Below are positions 16,173-26,009 of a DNA stretch of 43,267 bases, piece by piece (position 1 is the stretch's first letter; each line of letters opens with the position of its first letter). Source of the stretch: Acinetobacter towneri (GTDB taxonomy: Bacteria; Pseudomonadota; Gammaproteobacteria; Pseudomonadales; Moraxellaceae). The stretch lies in contig NZ_MKQS01000019.1 in assembly GCF_001758345.1 (NCBI RefSeq), positions 1 to 43,267 on the forward strand, read 5' to 3'. The position numbers were made by a program, and so were the translations under genes. The notes beneath the pieces were generated by a model. The model saw only the letters and a list, made by a program, of their open reading frames with translations. It was not told the DNA's origin and searched no databases.

Positions 16173-17873
16173 ATGACCACCGCAAATCTGCAGCAAAAAC
16201 GTCCTTTATATATTCCCTATGCTGGCAACAGCCTTTTAGAACTGCCTTTATTAAACAAAGGTTCTGCATTTTCTGAAGAAGAACGTACTCGTTTTAACCT
16301 GCATGGTTTAATTCCGCATGTAATTGAAAATATTGAAGAGCAAACCCAGCGTTCTTATCAGCAATATTGTGCTTTTAGTGATGCCATCAACAAACATATT
16401 TATTTACGCAATATTCAAGACACCAATGAAACCCTGTTTTATCACTTAATCGAGCAGCATTTGAGTGAGATGATGCCGATTATTTATACCCCAACGGTGG
16501 GTGAGGCATGTCAGCGTTTTTCCGATATTTATCGCCGTCATCGTGGTATTTTTATTTCGTACCCTGACCGCGCCCACATTGACGATATTGTGCAAAACAT
16601 CAATAAAAAGAATGTCAAAGTGATTGTGATTACCGATGGAGAACGTATTTTAGGTCTGGGTGATCAGGGCATTGGTGGCATGGGCATTCCAATTGGGAAA
16701 CTGTCTTTATATACCGCTTGTGGTGGTATTAGCCCTGCCTATACCTTGCCCATTACCCTCGATGTTGGTACCAATAACCCGCAATTGCTGAATGACCCAA
16801 TTTATATGGGCTGGAATCAGCCGCGTATCAATGGTGAGGAATATTATCAATTTGTTGATCAAGTACTAAATGCGGTGAAACGTCGATGGCCAAAGGCATT
16901 AATTCAATTTGAAGATTTTGCTCAGAAAAATGCCATGCCGTTATTAAACAAATATCGTGATCAAATTTGCTGTTTTAATGATGATATTCAGGGTACGGCA
17001 GCAGTTTCTGTGGGCAGTTTAATTGCAGCATCACGGGCTGCGGGCAAACAATTGAAAGATCAAACCATTGCCTTCTTGGGCGCAGGTTCGGCAGGTTGTG
17101 GTATTGCCGAGCAAATTGTGGCGCAAATGGTGGTCGAAGGTCTAAGCGATGCTGAAGCGCGCGCTCGCATATTTATGGTAGACCGTTATGGCTTGTTTAC
17201 CGATAATCAGCCGAACTTACTCGACTTCCAAAGCAAACTGGCACAAAGCACGGAACGTGTCACAGGTTGGGGCAATGCAGAAGGCATTATTTCATTATTG
17301 GATGTGATTCAGCATGCCAAACCAACCGTACTCATAGGCGTGTCAGGTCAACCGGGTTTATTTACTGAAGAGGTGATTAAAGCCTTGGCTGCCAACTGCG
17401 AGCGTCCAATTGTATTGCCACTTTCGAATCCAACCTCACAAGTCGAAGCGTTTCCTGCCGATATTTTGGAATGGACGGAAGGTAAGGCACTGATTGCCAC
17501 AGGCAGTCCATTTGAGCCAGTGAATTATCAGGGCAAAATTTATAATATTTCGCAGTGCAATAACTCTTATATTTTCCCGGGCATTGGTTTAGGCGTGATT
17601 GCTGCAGGTGCAACGCGGGTGACTGATAGCATGCTCATTGCATCAAGTAATGCTTTGGCAGATTGTTCGCCATTGTTGAAAGACCCGAATGCAGATTTGT
17701 TGCCAGATTTAAATGAAATTCAGCAAGTTTCTAAGTTTATTGCTTTTAAGGTGGCAAAAGCTGCAATGGATGCAGGCGTCGCACCTGTGTTAGATGACGA
17801 AGCTTTACAACAGGCAATTGAAGCGAATTTCTGGAAGCCTGAATATCGTGATTATAAGCGTGTGACGTTTTAA
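16173..17873 (+). CDS. maeA: NAD-dependent malic enzyme
   Basis: A 566-aa cytoplasmic enzyme, the size of E. coli MaeA (565), that oxidatively decarboxylates malate to pyruvate with NAD and a divalent metal. The catalytic tyrosine is in [14 protein letters not shown] (Y105), the general-base lysine is near [10 protein letters not shown] (K176), and the metal ligands are E247, D248 and D271 in FEDF and [10 protein letters not shown]. The NAD fold has GAGSAG at 303-308. The large subunit and the lack of a phosphotransacetylase domain separate it from MaeB. It supports growth on C4 acids and gluconeogenic carbon. It is monocistronic with its own terminator. Confidence 0.94.
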   Translation: MTTANLQQKRPLYIPYAGNSLLELPLLNKGSAFSEEERTRFNLHGLIPHVIENIEEQTQRSYQQYCAFSDAINKHIYLRNIQDTNETLFYHLIEQHLSEMMPIIYTPTVGEACQRFSDIYRRHRGIFISYPDRAHIDDIVQNINKKNVKVIVITDGERILGLGDQGIGGMGIPIGKLSLYTACGGISPAYTLPITLDVGTNNPQLLNDPIYMGWNQPRINGEEYYQFVDQVLNAVKRRWPKALIQFEDFAQKNAMPLLNKYRDQICCFNDDIQGTAAVSVGSLIAASRAAGKQLKDQTIAFLGAGSAGCGIAEQIVAQMVVEGLSDAEARARIFMVDRYGLFTDNQPNLLDFQSKLAQSTERVTGWGNAEGIISLLDVIQHAKPTVLIGVSGQPGLFTEEVIKALAANCERPIVLPLSNPTSQVEAFPADILEWTEGKALIATGSPFEPVNYQGKIYNISQCNNSYIFPGIGLGVIAAGATRVTDSMLIASSNALADCSPLLKDPNADLLPDLNEIQQVSKFIAFKVAKAAMDAGVAPVLDDEALQQAIEANFWKPEYRDYKRVTF

Positions 17874-17902
17874 GCAAAAATCTAGTGGTATTGTTAATCA
17901 AA

Positions 17903-17940
17903 GAAAACAAGGCGTGCCAATTGCACGCCTTGTTTTTATT
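17903..17940. terminator. Bidirectional terminator between maeA and the next gene
   Basis: ACAAGGCGTGC pairs with GCACGCCTTGT (11 bp) around CAATT and is followed by TTTTTATTT on the plus strand; A-rich sequence on the other side allows reverse use. Confidence 0.88.
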
Positions 17941-17991
17941 TGAAAAGGTGTTGGTGATGTGATCACTTGGAATCTAAGTCTTCAACTGACC

Positions 17992-18759
17992 CTAAGCAAT
18001 ATAGTTCTGCTTTGGATTTAAATCGGCACAATTCAAAGGATTTAAGGCACATTGCAACTCATCAATTTGTTGCTCACTGACATAGCCTTGTCTAATCAGG
18101 TATTTCGCAACGTGGTCATCTCTCAGGCTTAAAAATGCAGCGTCATACACGCCTAAATCGACAAATAAGGCTGCAGTTTCAAGACTGTTAAAACGGTCTA
18201 AATACACGTCATTGCCATACAGTAGAAAAATATGTTCAGTGGGTGCATGCGCATCGACCTTTAAGCGTTCTGCCAATTCAAAAGGTGAGGTTTTAATGAA
18301 CAGTAAATCGGACAATTCATCAAATTGAGCTGTATCGAGTTGTGCTTCATCTGTTTTGACTTTACCTAACCATGCTTTAAAGACCAATACAGCACCACCA
18401 CGTAATAACATACTCCAAATATGTTGGCGCGTGCTTTGATCCAAGCCTTGCGCTTCTTGTTCCAAAACATCCAGTAATGGCTGCTCTTGTGCTGCAAGCT
18501 TGTCAAACAGACCTAAACCTTGTGGTTGATATGCGGCAGGACGAAACACATCAAAATTGAGTTCCTCAAAAACTTGCAGGGCTAAGGGCACTGCGGTTTG
18601 ATACAGGGTATTTAGTGCTTGTAGGTGGGGAGCTTGGAGCTTGCTGTTTTGAAACAGACGATCCCAATGAATTTCGGGCAAAATCGCATTCACGCCATAT
18701 TGACGATGGAGTTGCTGTGTTTGTTCTGCAAGCTGCTGTTCAGAGTTCACGGTATTCAT
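17992..18759 (-). CDS. Conserved hypothetical protein (255 aa)
   Basis: I do not recognise this protein. It is about 255 aa, soluble and leucine/glutamine-rich, with no signal peptide or membrane segment. It appears all-helical with two acidic halves: residues 1-140 contain QYGVNAILPEIHWDRLF and FDVFRPAAYQPQGLG, and residues 140-255 contain the LLRGGAVLVFKAWLG helix and a C-terminal YLIRQGYVSEQQIDELQ segment. Two cysteines lie close together near the end (LQCALNPLNCAD). ATG 18759 is preferred over an upstream start at 18852 because AGGAAG lies 7 bp before it and the extra N terminus looks unstructured. It converges with maeA. Confidence 0.7.
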   Translation of the reverse strand: MNTVNSEQQLAEQTQQLHRQYGVNAILPEIHWDRLFQNSKLQAPHLQALNTLYQTAVPLALQVFEELNFDVFRPAAYQPQGLGLFDKLAAQEQPLLDVLEQEAQGLDQSTRQHIWSMLLRGGAVLVFKAWLGKVKTDEAQLDTAQFDELSDLLFIKTSPFELAERLKVDAHAPTEHIFLLYGNDVYLDRFNSLETAALFVDLGVYDAAFLSLRDDHVAKYLIRQGYVSEQQIDELQCALNPLNCADLNPKQNYIA

Positions 18760-18852
18760 GAGATTCTTCCTAAAACGTGAAAATAGGTCGATCAACGCTG
18801 ATGGGGCGAGCATTTTATTTGGATGTGGTTTAGAGATGAACGCGCTGATCAT

Positions 18853-19294
18853 TTCTTGTACTTAGTTATGCGCGTAGATCATCAACGAGTGTATAAGACT
18901 AAAGTCTAATAAGAGCGAGTCCGCTTGGAAAAGCCTTTATAAAATCGCCAATTAAAAAAATTGTAAGCAAGTTTGGGTGTATTTGCTTACAACTTCGTAA
19001 GGCTTTGCCATAGTGAATCTGATCATGATATTTAATGTGAATTGTATCGAATTAGAACCGAGTGTTTTTTGAAAGCTTTGGTCAATTGATGTGCCGGATC
19101 AGGTCAATTACTGTCAATATTCACAGCACATGTGTTGGATTTTCACTGTACCTATATTTCACTATGTAAAGTGAAGTCTTGTCATCAGACTGCTAAATGT
19201 AACCAAACCAGAAAATGTAACTAGGTTAGTGCTCTCATCGCAGTTTTATCTCTGAGAGATGAACGCCAAAATTAACCAAAGCCAGATAGCTGAA
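18853..19294. other. Intergenic region, no gene seen
   Basis: The 440-bp gap between two minus-strand genes is AT-rich, has no convincing frame on either strand, and contains one minus-strand terminator (18954-18992). The half nearer 18853 probably holds the promoter of the hypothetical gene. Confidence 0.5.
18954..18992 (-). terminator. Terminator downstream of the SLC5-kinase gene
   Basis: On the minus strand TTGTAAGCAA pairs with TTGCTTACAA (10 bp perfect) around a 12-nt loop and is followed by seven T. It is about 300 bp past the kinase stop codon. Confidence 0.75.
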
Positions 19295-22200
19295 TCAAGT
19301 GGCTGAAATTTTCAGACCCGATAACCAAGAGCGCAGTGATGCTGGTTTTAACGGTTTTTTCAGCAGGATGATATTGAGGTCTTTTAAACGCTGTGGCAAT
19401 TCTGGATCAGAGTCTGCTGTAATTAACGCCACAGGAACATCAGCCTGACGATGTTCCAAAATGAAATCTAAACCGATTTTATCGTCATTTAAGTGCTGAT
19501 CGATTAACCAAACTTGAATATGCTCACGTTGAATCAACTCAATTGCTTGTTCAGGTTCGGTGGCTTTAAATACATGATAGCCCCATTTACTTAGTAGAGT
19601 CGCCATACCTTCCAAAATGGTTTCATCATTGTCTAAACATAAAATCTTGTAGGCTTTGGATTTCAATGGCACCACTTGCACAGGTGCCGCCACCACTTTT
19701 GGTGCTTCGACAATCGGCACTTCAATCATAAAGCATGAGCCTTTGCCCAATTCTGAATAGACATGCACAGGGTAGTTCAATAAACGGGTCATACGATGCA
19801 CAATCGCCAATCCAAGACCTAGACCTTGCTCACCCCAAGGTGAAGTATGTCCACAACGCTCAAATTCCTGAAACAGTTTAATACGTTGTTCTTCGGCAAT
19901 ACCTGGACCTGTATCCCACACCCCAATCCGAATATGTTGTAGTTGTTCTGCAGAACGTAATACCCCAACCACCACACGCCCTTTGGCGGTATAGCGCAGC
20001 GCATTGCTGACAAAGTTTTGAATAATACGACGAATCCATTGCGGGTCAGTGTCAATCCAGAACGGTACATCATGCACACGAAATTCAATGCCACGTTGTG
20101 CCGCAATAGATTTAAATTGCAGGCTTAAATCACTCAGTAAGTCATGTAATGGATAAGCCTGACGTTTCGGCTGAATTGTACCGCCTTCCAAACGGGCAAT
20201 ATCCAGCAAGGCCGAAATCATACTTTCTGCACCATGCAAGGCACGATCCAGTTGCTGTAAGGTTTTACGGTCTTCATCGGACTGAATGCTTTGTTCTAAA
20301 GCCGTACTGAACAAGCGTGCCGCATGCATCGGCTGTAATAAGTCATGACTGGCAGCGGCAATAAAGCGGCTTTTGGACATATTGGCTTTGTCGGCTTGTT
20401 CACGTGCCAATTGCTGCTCGGCCAAAGCATCGGCCAATTGTTGCGTGCGATCTTGTACCCGTGCTTCAAGTACCGCTTCGTTTTCACGGAAGGAGGTAAT
20501 ATCGGCAAAGGTGGTCACGAAACCACCGCCTTCAATTGGATTACCACGCATTTGAATCACACGACCATCTTTACGAATGCGTTCAAATTCATGTGCGCTG
20601 CCCAGTTTCATCCAGTGAATACGCTTACGCACGTGTTCTTCAATCGAGCCCGGGCCACATTCACCCCGTTCTGCGTTATAGCGAATCAAGTCGGCAATTG
20701 GGCAACCGACGTAGACAATATCTTTAGGATAATCAAATAGTTTAAGGTATTGATTATTCCATGCCACCAAACACATATTTTCATCGACCACACTCACGCC
20801 TTGGGTCATGTGGTCTATCATGGTCATGATTAGGTTTTGGTTAAAGCGTTGCCATTGCGAGGCTTGGTCAAGAATGTTCGCAACTTGCCCTAAAGCGAGT
20901 CCATTATTGACCATGGCGGTGGTGAGTAAGGTACGCGCAGATGCTGCACCAATAGTACCTGCCAAATATTGTTCGGTAAAACGCCACCACATGCCGTTGG
21001 CGTTTGCGTTTTCATTCAGCACCACATTATTTTGCTGACTAAACTGCTCAAAGGCTTGTCGGGCTGGAGATTCGCCTGTAATGCGTTTTGCAAGTGTGAT
21101 TAAATCGCCTACTTTTAAACGTGCCACATCCTGATGTGAATAGCTGACCTCATTACTCATGTTCTGAGTTGGCAAAGGTTTGGTCTCATAATAAAAGAAA
21201 CTTTCGGCCTGAATTTGTTCTGCCACACTTGGGCGAAAAATACGTGACACCCAAATGTATAACAATATATTTAAACCGAGCGCCCAAACGACCCCGTGTG
21301 TGAGCGGTGCAAAAGATTCAAAGCCAAGCAAGGATTCAGGGCGTAACCAGTTGATGCCCAAAGGCCCAAGCAATAAAAACTCACGGGTAAACTCGCTGAA
21401 CTGACTTGGCAGGCTGCGTAAAATAGTCGGAAGTAGCAGGGTATAGGCCCACATCGCAAAACCAACAATTAAGCCTGCATAAACGCCCTGTTTACTGCCA
21501 CCACGCCAATATAACCCCCCAATCAGGGCAGGGGAGAATTGCGCCACTGCACTAAAGGCCAACAAGCCAAACACAGAAAGCTGATCAATATCGTTAAAGA
21601 AATTGAAGAACAGGAAGCCAAGCAGCATCACCGCTAAAATACAAATGCGTCGGGTGACTTTCAACACCAAAGGCAAACGCTTGTCATGGCGTGAAAAAAT
21701 GCCCATGCGCCACAAGGCAGGCATGATCAGATCATTACTCAACATGATTGACAGTGCTACCGAAGATACCAACAGCATGCCTGTCGAGGCCGAGAATCCC
21801 CCTAAGAACGCTAACAGCGTCAGCCAGTCCTGGTTATAGCTAAGTGGTAAAGACAATACCGCCACATCGGGGATGGCTAAATATTGCGGAGCTGCATGCA
21901 AAGCCCAACTGGCAATGGGAACAATCGCAATGGTGGTTAAAATCAGATAAACGGCAAACCAACGACGCGCACCTCGAATATGTTTTTCATCGCGCAGTTC
22001 GACCACAGCAACGTGAAACTGACGCGGCAAACAAATTATTGCTAAGGCCGCCAATAAGGTTTGAACCCAGAAGGTTTCAGGCACCCCAAACAGCTGCACT
22101 TCATGAAAGGTAATAGAGACATCGTTGGCAATTTGGTGAATATTGTCGGGGGCTTCAAATATAAAGAAGAAAGCCACAGCAAGCAGGGCAAATAATTTAA

Positions 22201-22786
22201 CAAAGGATTCAAAGGCAACCGCGAGCATTAAGCCGCCGTGTTGTTCGGTATTGGCAATTTGTCGGGTACCAAATAGCATAGCTAAAATAGCCAATAAACC
22301 TGTGAGGAATAACACCGCATTGGTGGTACTTTCGACATTATTGCTTTGATCCAAAATCACTGCGGCACTAAGCGCAATTGCACGTAATTGCAGAGCCAAA
22401 TAAGGAATAATTGCAATCACTGCCAAAATTGTGACCAGTGATGCCAGAGGTCCACTTTTCCCATAACGTGCGGCAACAAAGTCAGCAATAGATGAAATGG
22501 CGTGGTGTTGTCGTACGCGACCTAAACGTCGCCAAATATCATAACCAACAGCGACAAACAGTAATGGTCCTAAATAAATTGGTAAAAAAATGATCCCTTC
22601 ACGAACGGCTGCGCCCGTTGCGCCATAAAAAGTCCATGATGAACAATACACCCCTAAAGTTAAGCTGAACATGAGCATGCGCCCACGTGAGCTTAAACGA
22701 CTGGCATGTTTTTCCCCATAGAAAGCACAAATAAAAAGTAATGCGATATAGAGGGCTAAAACCCCCATAATGAGCCAGCTGTTCAT
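19295..22786 (-). CDS. CrbS/MxtR-like hybrid sensor kinase with sodium/solute symporter domain
   Basis: A 1163-aa inner-membrane protein. Residues 1 to about 530 are an SLC5/SSS transporter-like domain with about 13 transmembrane helices. A PAS domain follows (about 650-770), then a short coiled coil, a HisKA domain with phospho-acceptor H814 in AAASHDLLQPMHAARL, and a HATPase with N box NFVSNALRY, G1 DTGPGIA and G2 GLGLGLAIV. A C-terminal receiver has D1096 in WLIDQHL and a lysine in ILLKKPLKP. This order is that of CrbS (Vibrio, Pseudomonas entomophila) and MxtR (P. aeruginosa), which control acetate use through CrbR/ErdR. The divergent yjcH-actP pair supports this role. CbrA is the other relative but lacks the receiver. 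A partner regulator is not in the window. Confidence 0.88.
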   Translation of the reverse strand: MNSWLIMGVLALYIALLFICAFYGEKHASRLSSRGRMLMFSLTLGVYCSSWTFYGATGAAVREGIIFLPIYLGPLLFVAVGYDIWRRLGRVRQHHAISSIADFVAARYGKSGPLASLVTILAVIAIIPYLALQLRAIALSAAVILDQSNNVESTTNAVLFLTGLLAILAMLFGTRQIANTEQHGGLMLAVAFESFVKLFALLAVAFFFIFEAPDNIHQIANDVSITFHEVQLFGVPETFWVQTLLAALAIICLPRQFHVAVVELRDEKHIRGARRWFAVYLILTTIAIVPIASWALHAAPQYLAIPDVAVLSLPLSYNQDWLTLLAFLGGFSASTGMLLVSSVALSIMLSNDLIMPALWRMGIFSRHDKRLPLVLKVTRRICILAVMLLGFLFFNFFNDIDQLSVFGLLAFSAVAQFSPALIGGLYWRGGSKQGVYAGLIVGFAMWAYTLLLPTILRSLPSQFSEFTREFLLLGPLGINWLRPESLLGFESFAPLTHGVVWALGLNILLYIWVSRIFRPSVAEQIQAESFFYYETKPLPTQNMSNEVSYSHQDVARLKVGDLITLAKRITGESPARQAFEQFSQQNNVVLNENANANGMWWRFTEQYLAGTIGAASARTLLTTAMVNNGLALGQVANILDQASQWQRFNQNLIMTMIDHMTQGVSVVDENMCLVAWNNQYLKLFDYPKDIVYVGCPIADLIRYNAERGECGPGSIEEHVRKRIHWMKLGSAHEFERIRKDGRVIQMRGNPIEGGGFVTTFADITSFRENEAVLEARVQDRTQQLADALAEQQLAREQADKANMSKSRFIAAASHDLLQPMHAARLFSTALEQSIQSDEDRKTLQQLDRALHGAESMISALLDIARLEGGTIQPKRQAYPLHDLLSDLSLQFKSIAAQRGIEFRVHDVPFWIDTDPQWIRRIIQNFVSNALRYTAKGRVVVGVLRSAEQLQHIRIGVWDTGPGIAEEQRIKLFQEFERCGHTSPWGEQGLGLGLAIVHRMTRLLNYPVHVYSELGKGSCFMIEVPIVEAPKVVAAPVQVVPLKSKAYKILCLDNDETILEGMATLLSKWGYHVFKATEPEQAIELIQREHIQVWLIDQHLNDDKIGLDFILEHRQADVPVALITADSDPELPQRLKDLNIILLKKPLKPASLRSWLSGLKISAT

Positions 22787-22806
22787 GATGCCTTAAAAGT
22801 ATCGAC

Positions 22807-22828
22807 AATAGGGCTATGATAGCCTATT
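22807..22828. promoter_or_regulatory. Inverted repeat in the kinase-actP divergent region
   Basis: AATAGGGCTAT pairs with ATAGCCTATT around a single G with one bulged base. It lies 21 bp upstream of the kinase start and may be an operator or a leader hairpin. Confidence 0.35.
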
Positions 22829-22912
22829 CCATAGCCTTTGCGATGAGGTTGATCATTTTTTTAGCGACCAAAGTCTAAATTGCAAATGAGGCTCAACATT
22901 GTTAATTTTAAG

Positions 22913-22928
22913 TTCGAAATAATTCGAA
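22913..22928. promoter_or_regulatory. Paired TTCGAA sites upstream of yjcH-actP
   Basis: TTCGAA-ATAA-TTCGAA: two identical palindromic hexamers with centres 10 bp apart, one helical turn, 44 bp before the yjcH start. The spacing suits a dimeric activator or repressor. A GCGCC/GGCGC hairpin (22939-22956) follows before the ribosome binding site. Binding protein unknown. Confidence 0.35.
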
Positions 22929-22971
22929 TTAAAAATTTGCGCCTAAGGCAGGGCGCTTTAAGGAGCAGGTT

Positions 22972-23304
22972 ATGGATGAGGTACAAGTAGATCGTATTCT
23001 ACAAAACCCAAAATTCAAAGAAATGGTTCGCAGAAAAAGTAACCTAAGCTGGACATTAACAGCAATCATGTTGTTTGTGTACGTAGGTTTTATGCTTTTA
23101 GTGGGCTATAACAAAGAATTTTTATTGAGTTCAATTTCTGGCGGTGTGACGACTTGGGGTATTCCACTGGGTCTGGGCATTATCGTTTTATCTTTCATTT
23201 TATGTGCGGTTTACGCATCAATTGCGAATAGCAAACTTGACCAATTGAATGAAGAAGCGATGCGTGAAGTTGAAGCAATTACACATGAGAAAGGACCGCA
23301 CTAA
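22972..23304 (+). CDS. yjcH: DUF485 inner-membrane protein, YjcH-like
   Basis: A 110-aa protein with two transmembrane helices (about 27-47 and 61-84), cytoplasmic ends, and a charged C-terminal tail. The opening [21 protein letters not shown] is typical of DUF485/YjcH. In E. coli yjcH sits between acs and actP and is co-transcribed with them. Here it precedes actP with 1 bp between stop and start codons, so translation is probably coupled. A strong AAGGAG ribosome binding site lies 8 bp upstream. No acs gene is in the window. Function unknown, probably auxiliary to the permease. Confidence 0.88.
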   Translation: MDEVQVDRILQNPKFKEMVRRKSNLSWTLTAIMLFVYVGFMLLVGYNKEFLLSSISGGVTTWGIPLGLGIIVLSFILCAVYASIANSKLDQLNEEAMREVEAITHEKGPH

Positions 23305-23305
23305 G

Positions 23306-25015
23306 ATGAAATGGAATTCATTGAAAGCACTGGCTGCGTCTACTGTATTAATGTCAGGTATGGCATTTGCAGGACCAGATTTAGGTGCAGCAGAACAGCA
23401 GCCAACCAACTGGCCAGCAATTATTATGTTCTTGATTTTCGTTGGCGCAACTTTGTTCATTACTAAATGGGCAGCGAAGCAAACTACGAGCACTAAGGAC
23501 TTCTATACCGCAGGCGGTGGTATTTCTGGTTTCCAAAATGGTCTAGCGATTGCAGGTGACTATATGTCAGCAGCATCGTTCCTCGGTATTTCCGCAATGG
23601 TGTTTATGTCAGGCTTTGATGGCTTGCTATATTCACTGGGCTTCATGGTGGGCTGGCCAATTGTATTGTTCTTGATTGCTGAACGTTTACGTAACTTAGG
23701 TAAATATAACCTTTCTGACGTGGTATCGTTCCGTCTAGCTGAAAAGCCGGTACGTACCCTTGCAGCATTCAGTTCACTTGTTGTGGTTGCGTTCTATCTG
23801 ATTGCACAGATGGTAGGTGCGGGCCAGTTAATCAAACTACTCTTTGGTTTGAACTACAACCTTGCGGTAGTAATCGTGGGTCTACTCATGATGGCTTACG
23901 TAATGTTCGGTGGTATGTTGGCAACAACTTGGGTACAGATCATCAAAGCGGTGATGTTACTTTCAGGTGCAACTTTCATGGCCTTCATGGTAATGAAAGG
24001 TGTGGGCTTCAGTTTCACTAACATGTTCGAGCAATCGATCCAAGTATTCTCTAAAGTACATGACTTGAGCTTGGCAGATGCTGCAAACATTATGGGTCCT
24101 GGTAATTTAGCGTCTAACCCAATTGATGCAATCTCACTTGGTCTTGCGTTAATGTTCGGTACTGCAGGTTTACCACATATCTTGATGCGTTTCTTCACAG
24201 TAAAAGACGCGAAAGAAGCACGTAAATCAGTAGTTGTAGCAACAGGTTTCATTGGTTACTTCTACTTATTAACCTTCATCATTGGTTTTGGTGCGATCCT
24301 TTATGTATCAAACAACCCACAATTCCTTGATGTTGCGAAAATGGCAGTGACTGGCAAGTTAGAACTTGTTGGTGGTAACAACATGGCTGCGGTGCACTTG
24401 TCTGACGCAGTTGGCGGTGACTTGTTCATGGGCTTCATTTCAGCGGTAGCATTCGCAACAATTCTTGCGGTTGTAGCTGGTTTGACATTGTCTGGTGCTT
24501 CAGCAATCTCTCACGACTTGTATGCTAACGTATTCAAGAAAGGTCAAACGACTCCTGAATCTGAACTTCGCATGTCTAAAATTGCAACTTTAGGCTTAGC
24601 TATCTTCGCAATGATCTTGGGTATTCTTTTCGAGAAACAAAACGTTGCGTTTATGGTCGGTTTAGCATTCTCTGTAGCAGCATGTGCAAACTTCCCAGTA
24701 CTTGTATTGTCTATGTACTGGAAAGGCTTAACGACTCGCGGTGCAGTGATTGGTGGGGTAGCAGGCTTAGTTTCAGCAGTCACCTTGATTGTATTGTCTA
24801 AAGCAGTTTGGGTAGATACGCTGCAAATTTCTGACACACCAATCAATCCATTCAATGGTCCTGCGATCTTTGCAATGCCACTTTCATTCTTCTGCTGCTG
24901 GTTGTTCTCTATCACTGACAACTCTGCGCAAGCACAAGCTGAACGTAAAGCATTCGATGCACAGTTCGTACGCTCACAAACTGGTATTGGTATCTCAGGT
25001 GCATCTGACCACTAA
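23306..25015 (+). CDS. actP: Acetate/glycolate cation symporter ActP
   Basis: A 569-aa SSS/SLC5-family permease for acetate and short carboxylates, driven by a cation gradient. The N-terminal segment ([20 protein letters not shown]) is a hydrophobic leader seen in ActP proteins and is followed by about 13 transmembrane helices. Family sequences include [23 protein letters not shown], the [19 protein letters not shown] loop and [15 protein letters not shown]. The frame is open upstream to 23249, but that part overlaps yjcH; ATG 23306 has GAAAGGA before it. Codon use is biased toward favoured codons, which suggests high expression. It ends the operon at a strong terminator. Confidence 0.94.
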   Translation: MKWNSLKALAASTVLMSGMAFAGPDLGAAEQQPTNWPAIIMFLIFVGATLFITKWAAKQTTSTKDFYTAGGGISGFQNGLAIAGDYMSAASFLGISAMVFMSGFDGLLYSLGFMVGWPIVLFLIAERLRNLGKYNLSDVVSFRLAEKPVRTLAAFSSLVVVAFYLIAQMVGAGQLIKLLFGLNYNLAVVIVGLLMMAYVMFGGMLATTWVQIIKAVMLLSGATFMAFMVMKGVGFSFTNMFEQSIQVFSKVHDLSLADAANIMGPGNLASNPIDAISLGLALMFGTAGLPHILMRFFTVKDAKEARKSVVVATGFIGYFYLLTFIIGFGAILYVSNNPQFLDVAKMAVTGKLELVGGNNMAAVHLSDAVGGDLFMGFISAVAFATILAVVAGLTLSGASAISHDLYANVFKKGQTTPESELRMSKIATLGLAIFAMILGILFEKQNVAFMVGLAFSVAACANFPVLVLSMYWKGLTTRGAVIGGVAGLVSAVTLIVLSKAVWVDTLQISDTPINPFNGPAIFAMPLSFFCCWLFSITDNSAQAQAERKAFDAQFVRSQTGIGISGASDH

Positions 25016-25030
25016 GGTCTGAAACACCCC

Positions 25031-25061
25031 AAAAAAAAGTCCCAGTCATGGGACTTTTTTT
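25031..25061 (+). terminator. Terminator of the yjcH-actP operon
   Basis: AAGTCCCA pairs with TGGGACTT around GTCA, with eight A before and seven T after. It begins 15 bp past the actP stop. Confidence 0.9.
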
Positions 25062-25219
25062 ATGTCTGCCTGTTGGCTTGGGTAAGCATGCCGATAAATA
25101 TTTTGAGTATTTATGGATACGGTTATTGAGATATGCAATTTTGATACAGAGTGATTGCATTACATGACTAAATAAGCTGCTATGTTGGATGCAATATAAA
25201 AAGAATAGGCAGCAGATAT

Positions 25220-25918
25220 ATGTACATATTAGACAATGTCTGGAAAAGGTTTCAGGTCTTGCCTTCGGCATGGCTGTTGTTTTTGCAGTTTGTGATTTTG
25301 CTACTTTCACTCTTTTCACAGCACAACATGCCCTATAAAGTCATAACATGGATGGTCGGCGTACTGGTCTTGTTATTGATTGCTAAAGTTATTCGTCAGA
25401 CTCCTATGCTGAGTGTGCTGGGACTAAGTTTTGTATATGCTGCACTATTTTTTTCAGTATTGATTTTATTGGGGGTGCGGCATCCGCTGGTATTGGTACT
25501 GAGTCATGCCTGCGAAGCGGCTGCATATTTTAGTGCTGCTTATGGTTTATTGCGCTATATGTTTCATGATCGCTATTTAACCAAAGATGAGTTGTTTGCT
25601 GCGGCAGCAGTCTTTACTTTAATTGCTTGGGGATTTGCCTTTTTATATAGCATTTGCCAGATATTGATTCCACAGAGTTTTCAGAATCCAAATGTTATAG
25701 GCATGCAAAGCTGGCTAGACTTGCTGTTTCTGAGTTTTAGTTTGCAGTCTGCGACAGGCTTATCTGATCTTATACCGATCAGCCCAGAAGCACGGGTGAT
25801 TGCCATGTTGCAAATGTTCTGTGGCGTGATGTATTTGGCATTGATCGTGTCACGTTTAATCGCATTGCAATACATTCGCCACTTACCGCATCATCACCAT
25901 GATGATTCATCTGAGTGA
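25220..25918 (+). CDS. Ion-channel-like membrane protein with degenerate selectivity filter
   Basis: A 232-aa protein with about six transmembrane helices. The C-terminal third has the layout of a two-helix pore domain: an outer helix (about 127-150), a pore-helix-like stretch SWLDLLFLSFSLQS (164-177), a filter position, then SPEARVIAMLQMFCGVMYLALIVSRLIALQY (188-218) as inner helix. In potassium channels the filter reads T-V-G-Y-G-D; here it is ATGLSD (178-183), keeping the first glycine and the aspartate but not the tyrosine or second glycine. The tail is histidine- and acid-rich (HLPHHHHDDSSE). Potassium selectivity is therefore doubtful. It could be a non-selective channel or a non-conducting relative. 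It is a single gene, converging with the porin. Confidence 0.72.
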   Translation: MYILDNVWKRFQVLPSAWLLFLQFVILLLSLFSQHNMPYKVITWMVGVLVLLLIAKVIRQTPMLSVLGLSFVYAALFFSVLILLGVRHPLVLVLSHACEAAAYFSAAYGLLRYMFHDRYLTKDELFAAAAVFTLIAWGFAFLYSICQILIPQSFQNPNVIGMQSWLDLLFLSFSLQSATGLSDLIPISPEARVIAMLQMFCGVMYLALIVSRLIALQYIRHLPHHHHDDSSE

Positions 25919-25956
25919 AATAGCAGTTCAATTTTTTCATGAAATATTTCAGGCAT

Positions 25957-25987
25957 AAAAAAAGACGCTCAGATGAGCGTCTTTTTT
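25957..25987. terminator. Bidirectional terminator between the channel-like gene and the porin
   Basis: AAAAAAGACGCTC pairs with GAGCGTCTTTTTT around AGAT, with T-runs on both strands between convergent genes. Confidence 0.9.
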
Positions 25988-26009
25988 AACCTCAGTATCT
26001 AATGTGAAA

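Noticed and set aside
20345-22349. Several plus-strand frames of 60-131 codons inside the SLC5-kinase gene
   Set aside because: They lie antisense to a clearly coding gene with full domain structure, have biased composition and no ribosome binding sites.
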